A stretch of DNA of 64,000 nucleotides, from positions 1-64,000 of IMG/VR virus record IMGVR_UViG_3300026097_001210; one strand, 5' to 3'. How positions within the stretch are numbered: position 1 is the first letter of the stretch; every line of letters begins with the position of its first letter. Made by a program: the position numbers and the translations under genes. Positions 56,050-63,018 of the stretch are shown piece after piece. This DNA is from a virus. Below the pieces are notes generated by a model. It saw nothing but the letters and a program-made list of their open reading frames with translations. It did no database searches and was not told the origin of the DNA.

Positions 56050-56074
56050 CAATGATATCGATGACCTGTATTAT
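56046..56074 (+). promoter_or_regulatory. consensus sigma70-type promoter for the tRNA-like gene
   Basis: TTGACA, a 17-base spacer and TATTAT. The predicted start, near 56081, is just before the tRNA-like gene at 56085. Confidence 0.75.
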
Positions 56075-56084
56075 TTAATGGTGA

Positions 56085-56160
56085 GCCCTGGTATCCCCTC
56101 ACGCTTATAACGTGTTGAAAGGGTAGTCGGTTCACGCGAGTTCAATCCTCGCCCAGGGTA
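56085..56160 (+). tRNA. atypical tRNA-like gene, possible tRNA-Ile (TAT), without a normal D-arm
   Basis: Acceptor GCCCTGG/CCAGGGT (one G-T pair) with discriminator A, and a perfect T-arm GCGAG/CTCGC with TTCAATC, are clear. An anticodon-type hairpin CACG/CGTG holds CTTATAA, giving TAT (Ile, ATA). Between acceptor and anticodon stem there is only TATCCCCT, so no D-arm can form. An extra 19-base stretch after the anticodon can form a TGAA/TTCA hairpin. It has its own consensus promoter. It may be a degenerate, unusually folded or special-function tRNA. Confidence 0.5.
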
Positions 56161-56177
56161 CAAAAAGAAGGAGAGCA

Positions 56178-56888
56178 ATGGAAAAAGTAAGTGTATTAGA
56201 TAAAGGTTATGTTCGACTTGTTGATCACATGGGTAGTGATTTGTCTGTAGTCAATGCAGCGAGGGTATCATATGATAAAGAATCAGAAGAAATAACAGAT
56301 CGTGATCGTAAACTACTTAATTTTTTAATTAGGGAAAAGCATACTTCTCCATTTCGTCATGCAGCTATGACTTTTGAAGTTTATGCCCCGCTTGTTGTGG
56401 CACGTCAGTGGTGGAAATATTCTGTATCTTCTACTCATGTTGATGATCAGAATGGGTGGAACGAATCTTCTAGAAGGTATATTACAGAGGATGAAGAGTT
56501 TTATGTCCCTACCGCCACGCAGTGGCGTAGCAAGCCTGAGAACAGCAAACAGGGCTCTGGAGAGCCAGTAGATGAGCTAGTGGGGCAAAGGTTTACCGAT
56601 AGACTAGAGGAGATGATTAGGTTGGGAGAAGAAGCCTATGAGTCCGCTATGGAGCAGGGCATCGCTCCAGAGCTTGCTAGACTATTTCTGCCAGCTTATG
56701 GCATGTATGTTCGCTGGCGTTGGACTACCTCTTTGCAGGGGGTAATGACATTTCTTGAACAACGTCTGCCTCATGATGCTCAATCAGAAATTAGAGAATA
56801 TGCTGATGCTGTTCTTAAACTATCTAAAAATATTTTCCCAGAAACCTTTAAGTCATACCTCGATCTTGACACACAAATCTGGGTATAA
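56178..56888 (+). CDS. thyX: flavin-dependent thymidylate synthase
   Basis: Makes dTMP from dUMP with FAD and methylene-folate. HTSPFRHAAMTFEVYAPLVVARQWWKY and NESSRRY match ThyX, with the S-x-R end of the signature preserved. The signature opening RHR is replaced by RQWW, as in other phage ThyX proteins. GLYG-type binding is not evident. Length 236 aa is normal. AAGGAGAG precedes the ATG. It works with the RNR, dCMP deaminase and nrdH genes. Confidence 0.92.
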   Translation: MEKVSVLDKGYVRLVDHMGSDLSVVNAARVSYDKESEEITDRDRKLLNFLIREKHTSPFRHAAMTFEVYAPLVVARQWWKYSVSSTHVDDQNGWNESSRRYITEDEEFYVPTATQWRSKPENSKQGSGEPVDELVGQRFTDRLEEMIRLGEEAYESAMEQGIAPELARLFLPAYGMYVRWRWTTSLQGVMTFLEQRLPHDAQSEIREYADAVLKLSKNIFPETFKSYLDLDTQIWV

Positions 56889-56889
56889 T
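56884..56889 (+). promoter_or_regulatory. -10 promoter before endonuclease VII gene
   Basis: TATAAT overlaps the thyX stop; the leader holds AAGGAG before ATG 56918. A TTGACA lies only 12 bases upstream, too near for a standard -35. Confidence 0.5.
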
Positions 56890-56917
56890 AGATACATTCA
56901 ACTACAAAGGAGACCTA

Positions 56918-57475
56918 ATGACAAATCTCAGGAAATGCACTTCCTGCGGAGTTGTCAACGATGGGGAAAATTTTCACAAAGGTAGTCCAGCAAAAGATGG
57001 ATATCAATCTAGATGTAAAAGTTGCAGAAACTCTTATATTGTTGAAAATAAAAAAAGATTTCCTGTTGACAAAAGCATTGCATCAAAAGCTTGCAAGAAA
57101 TGCTTTAAGGAGCGCGGGTCTGACAAGTTTCATTCCAACAATAGCCAGATTGACGGACTGTCTCCTTATTGTAAAAAATGTAGTGCAAAAAAAAGAAAGT
57201 CCTATTATACTTTAGAATATCGTGCGTCTTTGTATAATTTAGACATCAATGCTTTGAAAAATATGCTTGAGGGTGGATGCATGATTTGTGGATCGCATGA
57301 AAGACTTGTAATTGATCACGATCATTCCTGTTGCGATAAACAAAATTACAGTTGTGGAGAATGTGTTCGTGGGGTGCTATGCAACAGGTGCAACATCGGA
57401 TTAGCTCATTTTGCTGACAACATTTTAAAACTACACAATGCCATTAAATATTTAAACAAGGAGGATAAATGGTAA
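56918..57475 (+). CDS. endonuclease VII-like recombination endonuclease
   Basis: Two N-terminal zinc-ribbon-like units (CTSCG...CKSC, CKKC...CKKC) are followed by a T4 endonuclease VII-type His-Me domain: CMICGSHERLVIDHDHSC, then RGVLCNRCNIGLAHF. The catalytic H/D and the zinc cysteines are intact. It cleaves branched DNA in relatives. It overlaps nrdH by 7 bases. Its presence besides a RuvC-like resolvase suggests either redundancy or a homing-type role. Confidence 0.88.
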   Translation: MTNLRKCTSCGVVNDGENFHKGSPAKDGYQSRCKSCRNSYIVENKKRFPVDKSIASKACKKCFKERGSDKFHSNNSQIDGLSPYCKKCSAKKRKSYYTLEYRASLYNLDINALKNMLEGGCMICGSHERLVIDHDHSCCDKQNYSCGECVRGVLCNRCNIGLAHFADNILKLHNAIKYLNKEDKW

Positions 57476-57693
57476 CCTTATATACTAAAGAAAACTGTGT
57501 CCAGTGCTCGATGACAAAACGACACATGGACAAGATTGGGGTAGAGTATACAACAGTAGACATTACCGAAGATACCGCTGCCCTTGACAGATTAATTGAA
57601 ATGGGGTACAAGGCTGCCCCCGTTGTTGTAACAGACAATGGTGAAAAATGGTCTGGCTTTCAACCTGAAAAAATTAACGAGCTAGCCGCTTAG
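57469..57693 (+). CDS. nrdH: NrdH glutaredoxin-like protein
   Basis: Electron donor to NrdE. The CVQC active site (CxxC, residues 11-14) and the WSGFQPEKI segment near the end are typical of NrdH. The 74-residue length is normal. It is about 4 kb from nrdF, separated by the tRNA/HNH region and thyX. Its 3' end overlaps the first minus-strand gene, convergent. Confidence 0.92.
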   Translation: MVTLYTKENCVQCSMTKRHMDKIGVEYTTVDITEDTAALDRLIEMGYKAAPVVVTDNGEKWSGFQPEKINELAA

Positions 57694-58154
57694 CTTGTTG
57701 CCATATAGCTACCAGCTATATGAAAGCTATCTGATTGAGTCAATGTTATTGGTTCATTGTAGCTAAAGGGAAAGTCGTATATTCTGCTGGTAAACTGAAC
57801 GTCTGTTGTGTATAAAAGTAGATTAGTCTCTCCTTCATCTATCTCGCCAGAAATGTGATATATTCTACCAGTGCCGTTATCGTGAAGACATCCCTCTCTA
57901 AACATTCTGCTGTACTTAGAGGGAAAGGGCAAGGTAACGTAATACTGTCCAGTTCCAAAAGATGCAATGTTGGTAAAGTCTACAAAAATATTAAAATTAA
58001 CAAAGCTTCCCACCTTAATATAGGAAGCTGTAAAAGCGTTAAAGCCGCCAAAGTCTGGCTGAGTGCCACCAATTGTTCCACCCTCTGCCTGGAAGGCAAT
58101 CTCTTGTACGGAAGAGCTTATGTTGAATGCGCTTTGATCTGTAAATCTTGCCAT
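57690..58154 (-). CDS. likely structural protein A of the inverted cassette
   Basis: 154 aa, with a paralog directly upstream. Shared features include MARFT, a GQYYVTLPF-type strand, a GCLHD segment followed by Y.I.G, and DSFHIAGS near the end. The fold looks like a beta-sandwich. It has no signal peptide, enzyme motif or coiled coil. Small paralogous beta-sandwich proteins of this type in phages often decorate capsids or tails. It is the last gene on the minus strand and overlaps nrdH convergently by 4 bases. Confidence 0.65.
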   Translation of the reverse strand: MARFTDQSAFNISSSVQEIAFQAEGGTIGGTQPDFGGFNAFTASYIKVGSFVNFNIFVDFTNIASFGTGQYYVTLPFPSKYSRMFREGCLHDNGTGRIYHISGEIDEGETNLLLYTTDVQFTSRIYDFPFSYNEPITLTQSDSFHIAGSYMATS

Positions 58155-58157
58155 TTT

Positions 58158-58631
58158 TTATCCAGTAAATATTTCGAATGTTCCCGTGAGATGAAAATTA
58201 TCTGCGGTGCTTAGGGTAACAGGAACACTGTGTTCAAATGGAACATGCCTACCATTGGAGGCAATAGAAAAAAGCATTAGCTGATCAGAACCAGCAACAA
58301 CGTGTCCCAATATTGAATACTGATTACCACTTGAAACGTCATGCAAACAACCACCATTAAACAACATGTTATCTTGCACTTGAAAGGGTAAAACCATGTA
58401 GTACTGGCCTGATCCAAAATCAGTAATATTATCCATGTCTACATCAATAGTAAATTCGCACAACTCACCAATAACAATATATCTTCCAGTAAAAAGTGGA
58501 TCTCCGTTAAATTGAGGTTGGTCGTCAGCAATTATATTGCCAGACTCATCTTTGGTTCCACCGATGAGATTCCATTCACCGGTTTCCGTACCACCCCTTG
58601 CTGAAATTGCTGGGTGAGTAAACCTAGCCAT
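58158..58631 (-). CDS. likely structural protein B of the inverted cassette (paralog)
   Basis: 157 aa and paralogous to the next gene: MARFT, YIVIGELCEFTIDVDMDNITDFGSG, QYYMVLPF, GCLHDVSSG, DNFHLTG. Duplication followed by divergence explains the pair. AGGG lies near the ATG. Likely a capsid or tail decoration or a fibre-tip component. Confidence 0.65.
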   Translation of the reverse strand: MARFTHPAISARGGTETGEWNLIGGTKDESGNIIADDQPQFNGDPLFTGRYIVIGELCEFTIDVDMDNITDFGSGQYYMVLPFQVQDNMLFNGGCLHDVSSGNQYSILGHVVAGSDQLMLFSIASNGRHVPFEHSVPVTLSTADNFHLTGTFEIFTG

Positions 58632-58912
58632 TACTGACCCTGTTCTAGATTAATCTTAAGAACAGACGCCACAGCTGGCGATTCGTTAGAGCAAATGTAA
58701 AGGTCGTCTTGACCGCTCAATTCAAATGATATAGCATGATTCGGAAGAATCCTGTAGCCATAGTCAGCTGTCGTGACGCCCTCTCCGCCAACATAAATAT
58801 TTGCAGAATCATTGACATTTTGGATTGTAATATCCATTCCAGAGTGTGTTCCGTTGGGGGTAATCTGTGTGGCCTCGCCATAGAGTAATGTATAAATATT
58901 GTGTGTAGTCAT
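58631..58912 (-). CDS. small beta protein, first gene of the inverted cassette
   Basis: 93 aa. The sequence THSGMDITIQNVNDSANIYVGGEGVTTADYGYRILPNHAISFELSG resembles small head-fibre or decoration-like beta domains in which 'NVN.SANIYVGG' loops recur in phage structural proteins. Its stop overlaps the start of the next gene. It is transcribed leaderless from a promoter 6 bases upstream. The three genes form one operon on the strand opposite to all others. Confidence 0.7.
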   Translation of the reverse strand: MTTHNIYTLLYGEATQITPNGTHSGMDITIQNVNDSANIYVGGEGVTTADYGYRILPNHAISFELSGQDDLYICSNESPAVASVLKINLEQGQ

Positions 58913-58918
58913 GATACA

Positions 58919-58927
58919 ATTTTAACA
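58919..58927 (-). promoter_or_regulatory. minus-strand extended -10 giving a leaderless mRNA
   Basis: On the minus strand TGTTAAAAT is followed by six bases and the ATG at 58912. It diverges from the plus-strand promoter 11 bases away. Confidence 0.65.
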
Positions 58928-58937
58928 TATGTATTAA

Positions 58938-58946
58938 TGATATAAT
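58938..58946 (+). promoter_or_regulatory. extended -10 promoter for the lysis genes
   Basis: TGATATAAT, followed by seven bases and GTG 58954. It lies back-to-back with the minus-strand promoter, within 30 bp. Confidence 0.7.
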
Positions 58947-58953
58947 TAAAAAT

Positions 58954-59022
58954 GTGAAGTACTGGAGATGGTTTATTAAAGAATTAAAAAAGTCTTTTTG
59001 GAGGAATCTTGAAAATTTATAA
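58954..59022 (+). CDS. candidate 22-aa cationic peptide overlapping the endolysin start
   Basis: A GTG placed seven bases after the -10 box fits a leaderless start. The product starts MKYWRWFIKEL, continues KKSFWRN and ends LENL. It has four Lys, two Arg, two Glu and three Trp, and an amphipathic helical pattern. Its stop lies 14 bases inside the endolysin gene, and its last third carries the GGAGG that serves the TTG of the endolysin, so its translation would affect lysin translation. It could be a leader peptide or a membrane-active peptide. No direct proof of expression is available. Confidence 0.45.
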   Translation: MKYWRWFIKELKKSFWRNLENL

Positions 59023-59800
59023 CCCTGCCCCAAATCGTCCTGTCACAAGCCCATATGGGCCACGTAAGCACCCCATTACTGGCGAGGTCGGCAAGATGCA
59101 TCATGGAATCGACTACGGAGGAAGCTTCAACGTTCTAGCAGCTCAAGATGGCAAAGTTGTACACATTGGATGGTCTCCACGCGGTGGAGGCCACGTCGTA
59201 ATCTTAAAGCACGGTACTAGATTTTATACAGTATATTATCACGGTGCTCACAGAACACCACTTAAAAAAGGCGATCGCGTCAAGGCGGGAGATTTTATAT
59301 ATCGATCTGGAACAACTGGTGCTAGCACAGGCAACCACCTTCACTTCGAGGTTCGTACTCCAACAAGGGTTTGGGGGACTACACAAGATCCCGTTATCTA
59401 TATGACAGAAGAGAGTCCTGACAACAGGCCAGACCCAGACAAAGAAGACGTGTCTATTGTTCCAAGCATCGGTGGGCCAGAAAACTTTGCGGCTGGGCTC
59501 AAGGTAGATGGCAGATTGGGTCGTAGAACATGGAGAGCCTGGCAAGAGGTTCTTAAGGATAGATATGGATACCGAGGAATGGTTGACGGTAGGCCAGGAA
59601 AAATGACCTGGACAGCAGTACAGAAATCCACTGGCAAACACTACAAGGGTAGAATTGATGGAGTCACTGGTCCGCTGACCCGTAAAGCAGTTCAGCTTAA
59701 GCTAAAAGAAACGGGCCATTACGACATGGCTATCGATGGTATTTGGGGTAGAGGCACCATTGCGGCACTGCAAAGAGCATTAAATTCGGGTAGGTATTAA
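59009..59800 (+). CDS. M23 endolysin with peptidoglycan-binding repeats
   Basis: Cleaves peptidoglycan peptide bridges. Residues 1-130 form a LytM-type M23 domain with zinc ligands in MHHGIDYG (H31, D35) and GNHLHFEVR. From about 165, three binding-type repeats follow, each with a WxxxQ or DGxxGxxT pattern: DGRLGRRTWRAWQ, DGRPGKMTWTAVQ and DGVTGPLTRKAVQ, with a final DGIWGRGTIAALQ. TTG is the start, with GGAGG upstream. There is no signal peptide, so it needs a holin. Its stop overlaps the next gene. Confidence 0.9.
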   Translation: MKIYNPAPNRPVTSPYGPRKHPITGEVGKMHHGIDYGGSFNVLAAQDGKVVHIGWSPRGGGHVVILKHGTRFYTVYYHGAHRTPLKKGDRVKAGDFIYRSGTTGASTGNHLHFEVRTPTRVWGTTQDPVIYMTEESPDNRPDPDKEDVSIVPSIGGPENFAAGLKVDGRLGRRTWRAWQEVLKDRYGYRGMVDGRPGKMTWTAVQKSTGKHYKGRIDGVTGPLTRKAVQLKLKETGHYDMAIDGIWGRGTIAALQRALNSGRY

Positions 59801-60183
59801 TGTTTACAGCACTAATTACTTCTATGAGTAAGGCCATGAATGAGCGAACAAGAAGAAAAAGTAGACAGCGCAAGGCCGATGACAAAGCACTAACCGAAGG
59901 GCCAAGCTGGAGGTATCGTCGTAGACTTATTTATGGCGCATATTTTTTGGGATTTGGTATGGTGATCTTTGGCGCTGCTACCGTTTTTCTTGACAGCATG
60001 ATTGGTGTAGAGCTTATTATTGGCGGGGTAGCACTAGTGTCAATAATCATAACTGCCTATACGACTTCTGCCACATACGAAGATGTTAGGCTTTGGAATC
60101 ATACCCCCAGAATTCGTTTTGGACAAGGGCAGGGGCAAGAGCCCTTGCACAATTACGAAACAAACAACCCAGACGGAACTTGA
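59800..60183 (+). CDS. membrane protein of the lysis region
   Basis: 127 aa. Two hydrophobic segments (about 45-66 and 69-90) are preceded by a strongly basic N-terminal region (RTRRKSRQRK) and followed by a polar tail. It overlaps the endolysin stop (TAATG). Size and topology fit a second holin or antiholin, though the family is not recognised. It is followed by the r1t-type holin, so the two may act together. Confidence 0.7.
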   Translation: MFTALITSMSKAMNERTRRKSRQRKADDKALTEGPSWRYRRRLIYGAYFLGFGMVIFGAATVFLDSMIGVELIIGGVALVSIIITAYTTSATYEDVRLWNHTPRIRFGQGQGQEPLHNYETNNPDGT

Positions 60184-60208
60184 CACAGATATAGATATAA
60201 GCTACAAT
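60180..60208 (+). promoter_or_regulatory. consensus sigma70 promoter for the holin
   Basis: TTGACA, a 17-base spacer and TACAAT, the nearest to the textbook consensus in the window. It overlaps the stop of the upstream membrane protein gene. Confidence 0.8.
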
Positions 60209-60241
60209 CGTATAGTTAACAAAACGAAAGGAAGTTCATAA

Positions 60242-60487
60242 ATGATTATGACTGCTGATTTTTGGAAGACTTCTGGAGAGGCTGCCATTAAGGCTGCCGC
60301 TGCAGCTGCTCTTGCTGTAATTGGAACGGATCAGTTCCTTAGCGCAATGTCTGTTGACTGGACCCAGGTGGGTGGCGTAGCTCTGCTTGCGGGTGTTGTT
60401 TCGCTACTAACTTCAATTGTGGTTCCAGATGCTCAGACTCGTGCCGCTCGCCGTGAGGCTAAGCGTGTAGCTAATGAGGAAAAGTAA
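60242..60487 (+). CDS. r1t-type holin
   Basis: 81 aa with two hydrophobic segments (about 15-32 and 40-60) and a charged C-terminal tail (ARREAKRVANEE). FWKTSGEAAIKAAAAAALAVIGTD and VDWTQVGGVALLAGVVSLLTSIVV match the r1t/actinophage holin pattern. AAAGGAAG precedes the ATG; ATG 60248 is also possible. It would permeabilise the membrane to release the endolysin at the end of infection. Confidence 0.85.
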   Translation: MIMTADFWKTSGEAAIKAAAAAALAVIGTDQFLSAMSVDWTQVGGVALLAGVVSLLTSIVVPDAQTRAARREAKRVANEEK

Positions 60488-60489
60488 TA

Positions 60490-60495
60490 TATAAT
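60490..60495 (+). promoter_or_regulatory. -10 box, near-leaderless
   Basis: TATAAT is 5 bases from ATG 60501, overlapping the holin stop. No ribosome site lies before the ATG. Confidence 0.45.
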
Positions 60496-60500
60496 TAAAT

Positions 60501-60686
60501 ATGGCTGTTTATGAGTACTCCTGTGGGGTCTGCAATAAATCTGAAACCATTGTAAGATCTATTTCAGACCCCGAGGAGTCTTATTTTTGTAAGAGTTGTA
60601 ATAATAGTCTTAATAGGGTTTACTCTAAAGTTGGGGTAACTTTTAATGGCAGTGGGTTTTATACTACTGATAATCGAAAGGTTTAA
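60501..60686 (+). CDS. FmdB-like zinc ribbon protein
   Basis: 61 aa. MAVYEYSCGVCNKSE followed by CKSCNNSLNRVYSKVGVTFNGSGFYTTD matches the FmdB family (two CxxC knuckles and the GSGFYxTD ending). These small proteins are common in bacteria and phages and are thought to act as regulators, but their target is not defined. The start may be leaderless. Confidence 0.85.
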   Translation: MAVYEYSCGVCNKSETIVRSISDPEESYFCKSCNNSLNRVYSKVGVTFNGSGFYTTDNRKV

Positions 60687-60688
60687 AT

Positions 60689-60931
60689 ATGACACAAACA
60701 GTTCAAAAAGAATATTCTCTTACCGCCAATGATAGGTGTGACAGATGTGGTGGTCAGGCTTTTGTTTCTGTTAAGGGAGTTTCTGGAGAGCTGATGTTTT
60801 GTGGGCATCACTATAAAAAGATTATTAATAATCCCGTTGCTAATGAAAAGCTTCAAAGCTTTGCTTACGAGGTTAACGATGAAACTGACAGGCTAAATCA
60901 ATACGAAAGAAATCGTATCTTAGAGGGGTAA
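60689..60931 (+). CDS. actinobacterial-type small zinc protein (DUF7455-like)
   Basis: 80 aa. The sequence LTANDRCDRCGGQAFVSVKGVSGELMFCGHHYKK is the pattern of a small protein widespread in Actinobacteria, with Cys, Cys, Cys and His for one zinc. Function is unknown. It supports an actinobacterial host. It follows the FmdB-like gene with a 2-base gap. Confidence 0.8.
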   Translation: MTQTVQKEYSLTANDRCDRCGGQAFVSVKGVSGELMFCGHHYKKIINNPVANEKLQSFAYEVNDETDRLNQYERNRILEG

Positions 60932-60934
60932 TAT

Positions 60935-61354
60935 ATGGAGTATTTTGCAGGAGCATTTATAACCCTGTCTGTTGTTTTTGTTATGAATAAACTTATTTCT
61001 AAACAACTTGTCAAAGAAAAAAAGACCGTGGTCAGATATAGCCAAAGCCATGTTTATAAAATGTCAGAAGCTATTATGTTTGGGCCTAAAAATTCTCCAG
61101 TTCCCGATTCTCAATCAAAGAGATATCAAAATAATGTTTATTTAAAGATTGTTGTAGCTGAGGGAAGGGCCTATTGGATTAAAGATAATGCCTTTTATGT
61201 GGCAGATATTGTAGATGGAAGTGTTGACAAAGAAACAACGAAACAGGTTGACACAATGTCTATGGATAATGTAGAATTGAAAAAGATGTTAGTAATTGTA
61301 GAGACTTTAAGAGAGGGTGATGCAAATGATGGTAGGAATTCAGGCAAGCCGTAA
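60935..61354 (+). CDS. hypothetical membrane-anchored protein, 139 aa
   Basis: One N-terminal hydrophobic segment (about 3-20), then a basic stretch and a polar domain with a beta region (VYLKIVVAEGRAYWIKDNAFYVADIV). No homology is recognised. It overlaps the following gene by 29 bases or so. Confidence 0.65.
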   Translation: MEYFAGAFITLSVVFVMNKLISKQLVKEKKTVVRYSQSHVYKMSEAIMFGPKNSPVPDSQSKRYQNNVYLKIVVAEGRAYWIKDNAFYVADIVDGSVDKETTKQVDTMSMDNVELKKMLVIVETLREGDANDGRNSGKP

Positions 61355-61676
61355 GTTTGATGACTACGCCGTGTTTCTACGCGCAATGGGCACCGCACTT
61401 TCTATGATGGAAGATGGTGAAAAATATTTCACTATCTGTTCTGCAGGACCAGCACGGCTTAACTCGATGGCTTTGGAGTTTGCTAATGTTTCTGAGAGAA
61501 GCCTAAAGGCTCGGGGCATTTATGTAAGAGTGCGAAAGGTACCACCTTACTGGATTAAAAATAACATTGCCGAATTGGGCTATTTTGCATACTTTAGCAA
61601 GCCAAAAGAGCCAGCCTCTGACCTTGTAGAGTGTGCCGAAGGCAACGATATAGAGGTAGGTGTTTATAGATTCTAA
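61326..61676 (+). CDS. hypothetical Rossmann-like protein
   Basis: Several in-frame starts exist (GTG 61317, ATG 61320, 61326, 61329); 61326/61329 best suit GAGAGGG. The sequence GIQASRKFDDYAVFLRAMG with FTICSAGPARLNSMALEFANVSERSLKARGIYVRVRKV resembles nucleotide-binding SLOG-type Rossmann proteins seen in phages. The function is not established. It overlaps the deaminase start by one base (TAATG). Confidence 0.65.
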   Translation: MMVGIQASRKFDDYAVFLRAMGTALSMMEDGEKYFTICSAGPARLNSMALEFANVSERSLKARGIYVRVRKVPPYWIKNNIAELGYFAYFSKPKEPASDLVECAEGNDIEVGVYRF

Positions 61677-62035
61677 TGGGGCTTAGTAGAAGTGAAAAGT
61701 CCTACCTTTCTGTAGCACGTTACCTGGCTGAAAAATCAAAATCAAACAAAAGGCATGGTGCAGTAATAGTGAAGTCTGGAAGAGTAGTTGGTACTGGATA
61801 TAACAAAGACAGGAACAATCCTCTTTTTGTTTCTCCAGAACATATTAAAACCCACTGCTCTAGACACGCAGAAGTACAGGCAATTAGAGAAGCAAAACAC
61901 AACACAAACGGAGCCATATTGTATGTTGCGAGAGTCAACAGGCAGGGCGAAGATCGTAACAGCAAACCATGTACGCTGTGCGAAAAAGCAATCAATGAAT
62001 CAAATATCAAGAAAGTAATTTACACAAGGGGATAA
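61676..62035 (+). CDS. dCMP/cytidine deaminase family protein
   Basis: Zinc-dependent deaminase: CSRHAEVQAIREA has the catalytic HAE, and KPCTLCEKAI the PCxxC zinc cysteines. The 119-residue length is near that of small dCMP deaminases. It would supply dUMP for ThyX from dCMP. The NLS-like basic N-terminus (SKSNKRHGAV) is the usual beta-hairpin start. Confidence 0.88.
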   Translation: MGLSRSEKSYLSVARYLAEKSKSNKRHGAVIVKSGRVVGTGYNKDRNNPLFVSPEHIKTHCSRHAEVQAIREAKHNTNGAILYVARVNRQGEDRNSKPCTLCEKAINESNIKKVIYTRG

Positions 62036-62039
62036 AACA

Positions 62040-62270
62040 ATGTATATTAAGTCATTAGAAGAGATGGAAAAAATTGTTGATTCTTTTAGGTTTTTGTATT
62101 GGGATGGTTGGGACGTAATTCAAACATTCCCCTCGGACAAAGCAAGGACATCAAAGCGCGGTATTTTTAAAAATGGCCGCTGGTATCTTCACAATAGATA
62201 TCGACCTGGCGCAAAGGGATGGAATATCCCAGACAAACTAATTAATAAGAAAGGCAAAAGTGAATCGTAA
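62040..62270 (+). CDS. hypothetical protein, 76 aa
   Basis: Compact, Trp- and Tyr-rich protein (SFRFLYWDGWDVIQTF, then FKNGRWYLHNRYRPGAKGWNIPD) with a basic tail. Similar WDGWDVxxF proteins are frequent in actinophage accessory regions. Function unknown. It overlaps the WhiB gene by 11 bases. Confidence 0.7.
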   Translation: MYIKSLEEMEKIVDSFRFLYWDGWDVIQTFPSDKARTSKRGIFKNGRWYLHNRYRPGAKGWNIPDKLINKKGKSES

Positions 62271-62550
62271 TGAATGGAAAGACGATGCTGCTTGCCTAGG
62301 CTATGACACAAATCTCTTTTTTGATAAGTATGAGGAAAGCGAAGAGTTTCGTCCAGGAATAGATAATCTTTGTGCTGGTTGCCCAGTGGCCAGACAATGT
62401 TTTGCTGTTGGGGTTTCTCAAAAAGAATGGGGAGTCTGGGGCGGTATCTATTTAGAAAATGGAAAAATCTCTAGAGAGTTTAATAGACATAGGTCTAAGC
62501 AAGACTGGGCAGATACATGGCAATATTTAACAATAGATCAAAGGAAATAG
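62260..62550 (+). CDS. WhiB-like transcription factor
   Basis: Iron-sulfur regulator found only in Actinobacteria and their phages. Four cluster cysteines are present, C12, C38, C41 and C47 (CAGCPVARQC), followed by GVWGGI, the conserved turn. Length 96 aa fits. The GTG start overlaps the previous gene. In the mycobacteriophage TM4, the WhiB protein downregulates a host WhiB gene; a similar role here is inference. Confidence 0.93.
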   Translation: MNRNEWKDDAACLGYDTNLFFDKYEESEEFRPGIDNLCAGCPVARQCFAVGVSQKEWGVWGGIYLENGKISREFNRHRSKQDWADTWQYLTIDQRK

Positions 62551-62551
62551 T

Positions 62552-62791
62552 GTGTATACAGAAGAAATGGCTAAAGCTTTTAGATCTTTAGATCATTTTG
62601 CCCCCAAGGGCTTCGCATTAAAAATAGCAGATGAAGAACACTTCATTTCAGTTATTGCAGATGAAAAACAATTCAGTCAGCTAGTTGACTTTGATAAGCG
62701 TCGTGCTGTAGAATATATGGTACGTGTAAAAAAAGCACTAGAAGAAAATGGAGCAATCGTTCTATTGGTGAGAGAGGGAGGCCAAGAATAA
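62552..62791 (+). CDS. hypothetical protein, 79 aa
   Basis: GTG start. A helical N-terminus is followed by KIADEEHFISVIADEKQFSQLV and a C-terminal VRVKKALEENGAIVLLVRE segment, with a ferredoxin-like beta-alpha-beta pattern. Not recognised. It follows the WhiB gene by one base and overlaps the next ATG by one base. Confidence 0.65.
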   Translation: MYTEEMAKAFRSLDHFAPKGFALKIADEEHFISVIADEKQFSQLVDFDKRRAVEYMVRVKKALEENGAIVLLVREGGQE

Positions 62792-63018
62792 TGGCAAATA
62801 ATAAAAAAGAAGAAAACCTGGACTTGTCAGAGTCTCAGCAAAGGGTGGCAGAAGCGTTAGTATTTTCTGGTGTAAATTATGAGAGGGAGCGCTTGGTTAG
62901 CATTCTTGAGCCACACAGAGACAAGGCTATCAATGTTGACACCATGATTGATATTATCAACAACATCCCACCCAAGCAGCAGGAGCAGTCAGCTGCCAGC
63001 GAGGAAAGTAAAAAGTAA
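62791..63018 (+). CDS. hypothetical helical protein, 75 aa
   Basis: Charged N-terminus, then helices (QRVAEALVFSGVNYERERLVSIL, INVDTMIDIINNI), then a polar tail. Resembles small helical bundle proteins near T4-type accessory genes, with no recognised function. The stop overlaps the next ATG. Confidence 0.65.
   Translation: MANNKKEENLDLSESQQRVAEALVFSGVNYERERLVSILEPHRDKAINVDTMIDIINNIPPKQQEQSAASEESKK

Noticed and set aside
56870-56889. TTGACA...TATAAT before the endonuclease VII gene as a full promoter
   Set aside because: The spacer is only 12 bases, so only the -10 box is credible.
58809-59033. Minus-strand frame crossing the bidirectional promoter
   Set aside because: It overlaps the promoters and a better-supported gene, and lacks a start signal.
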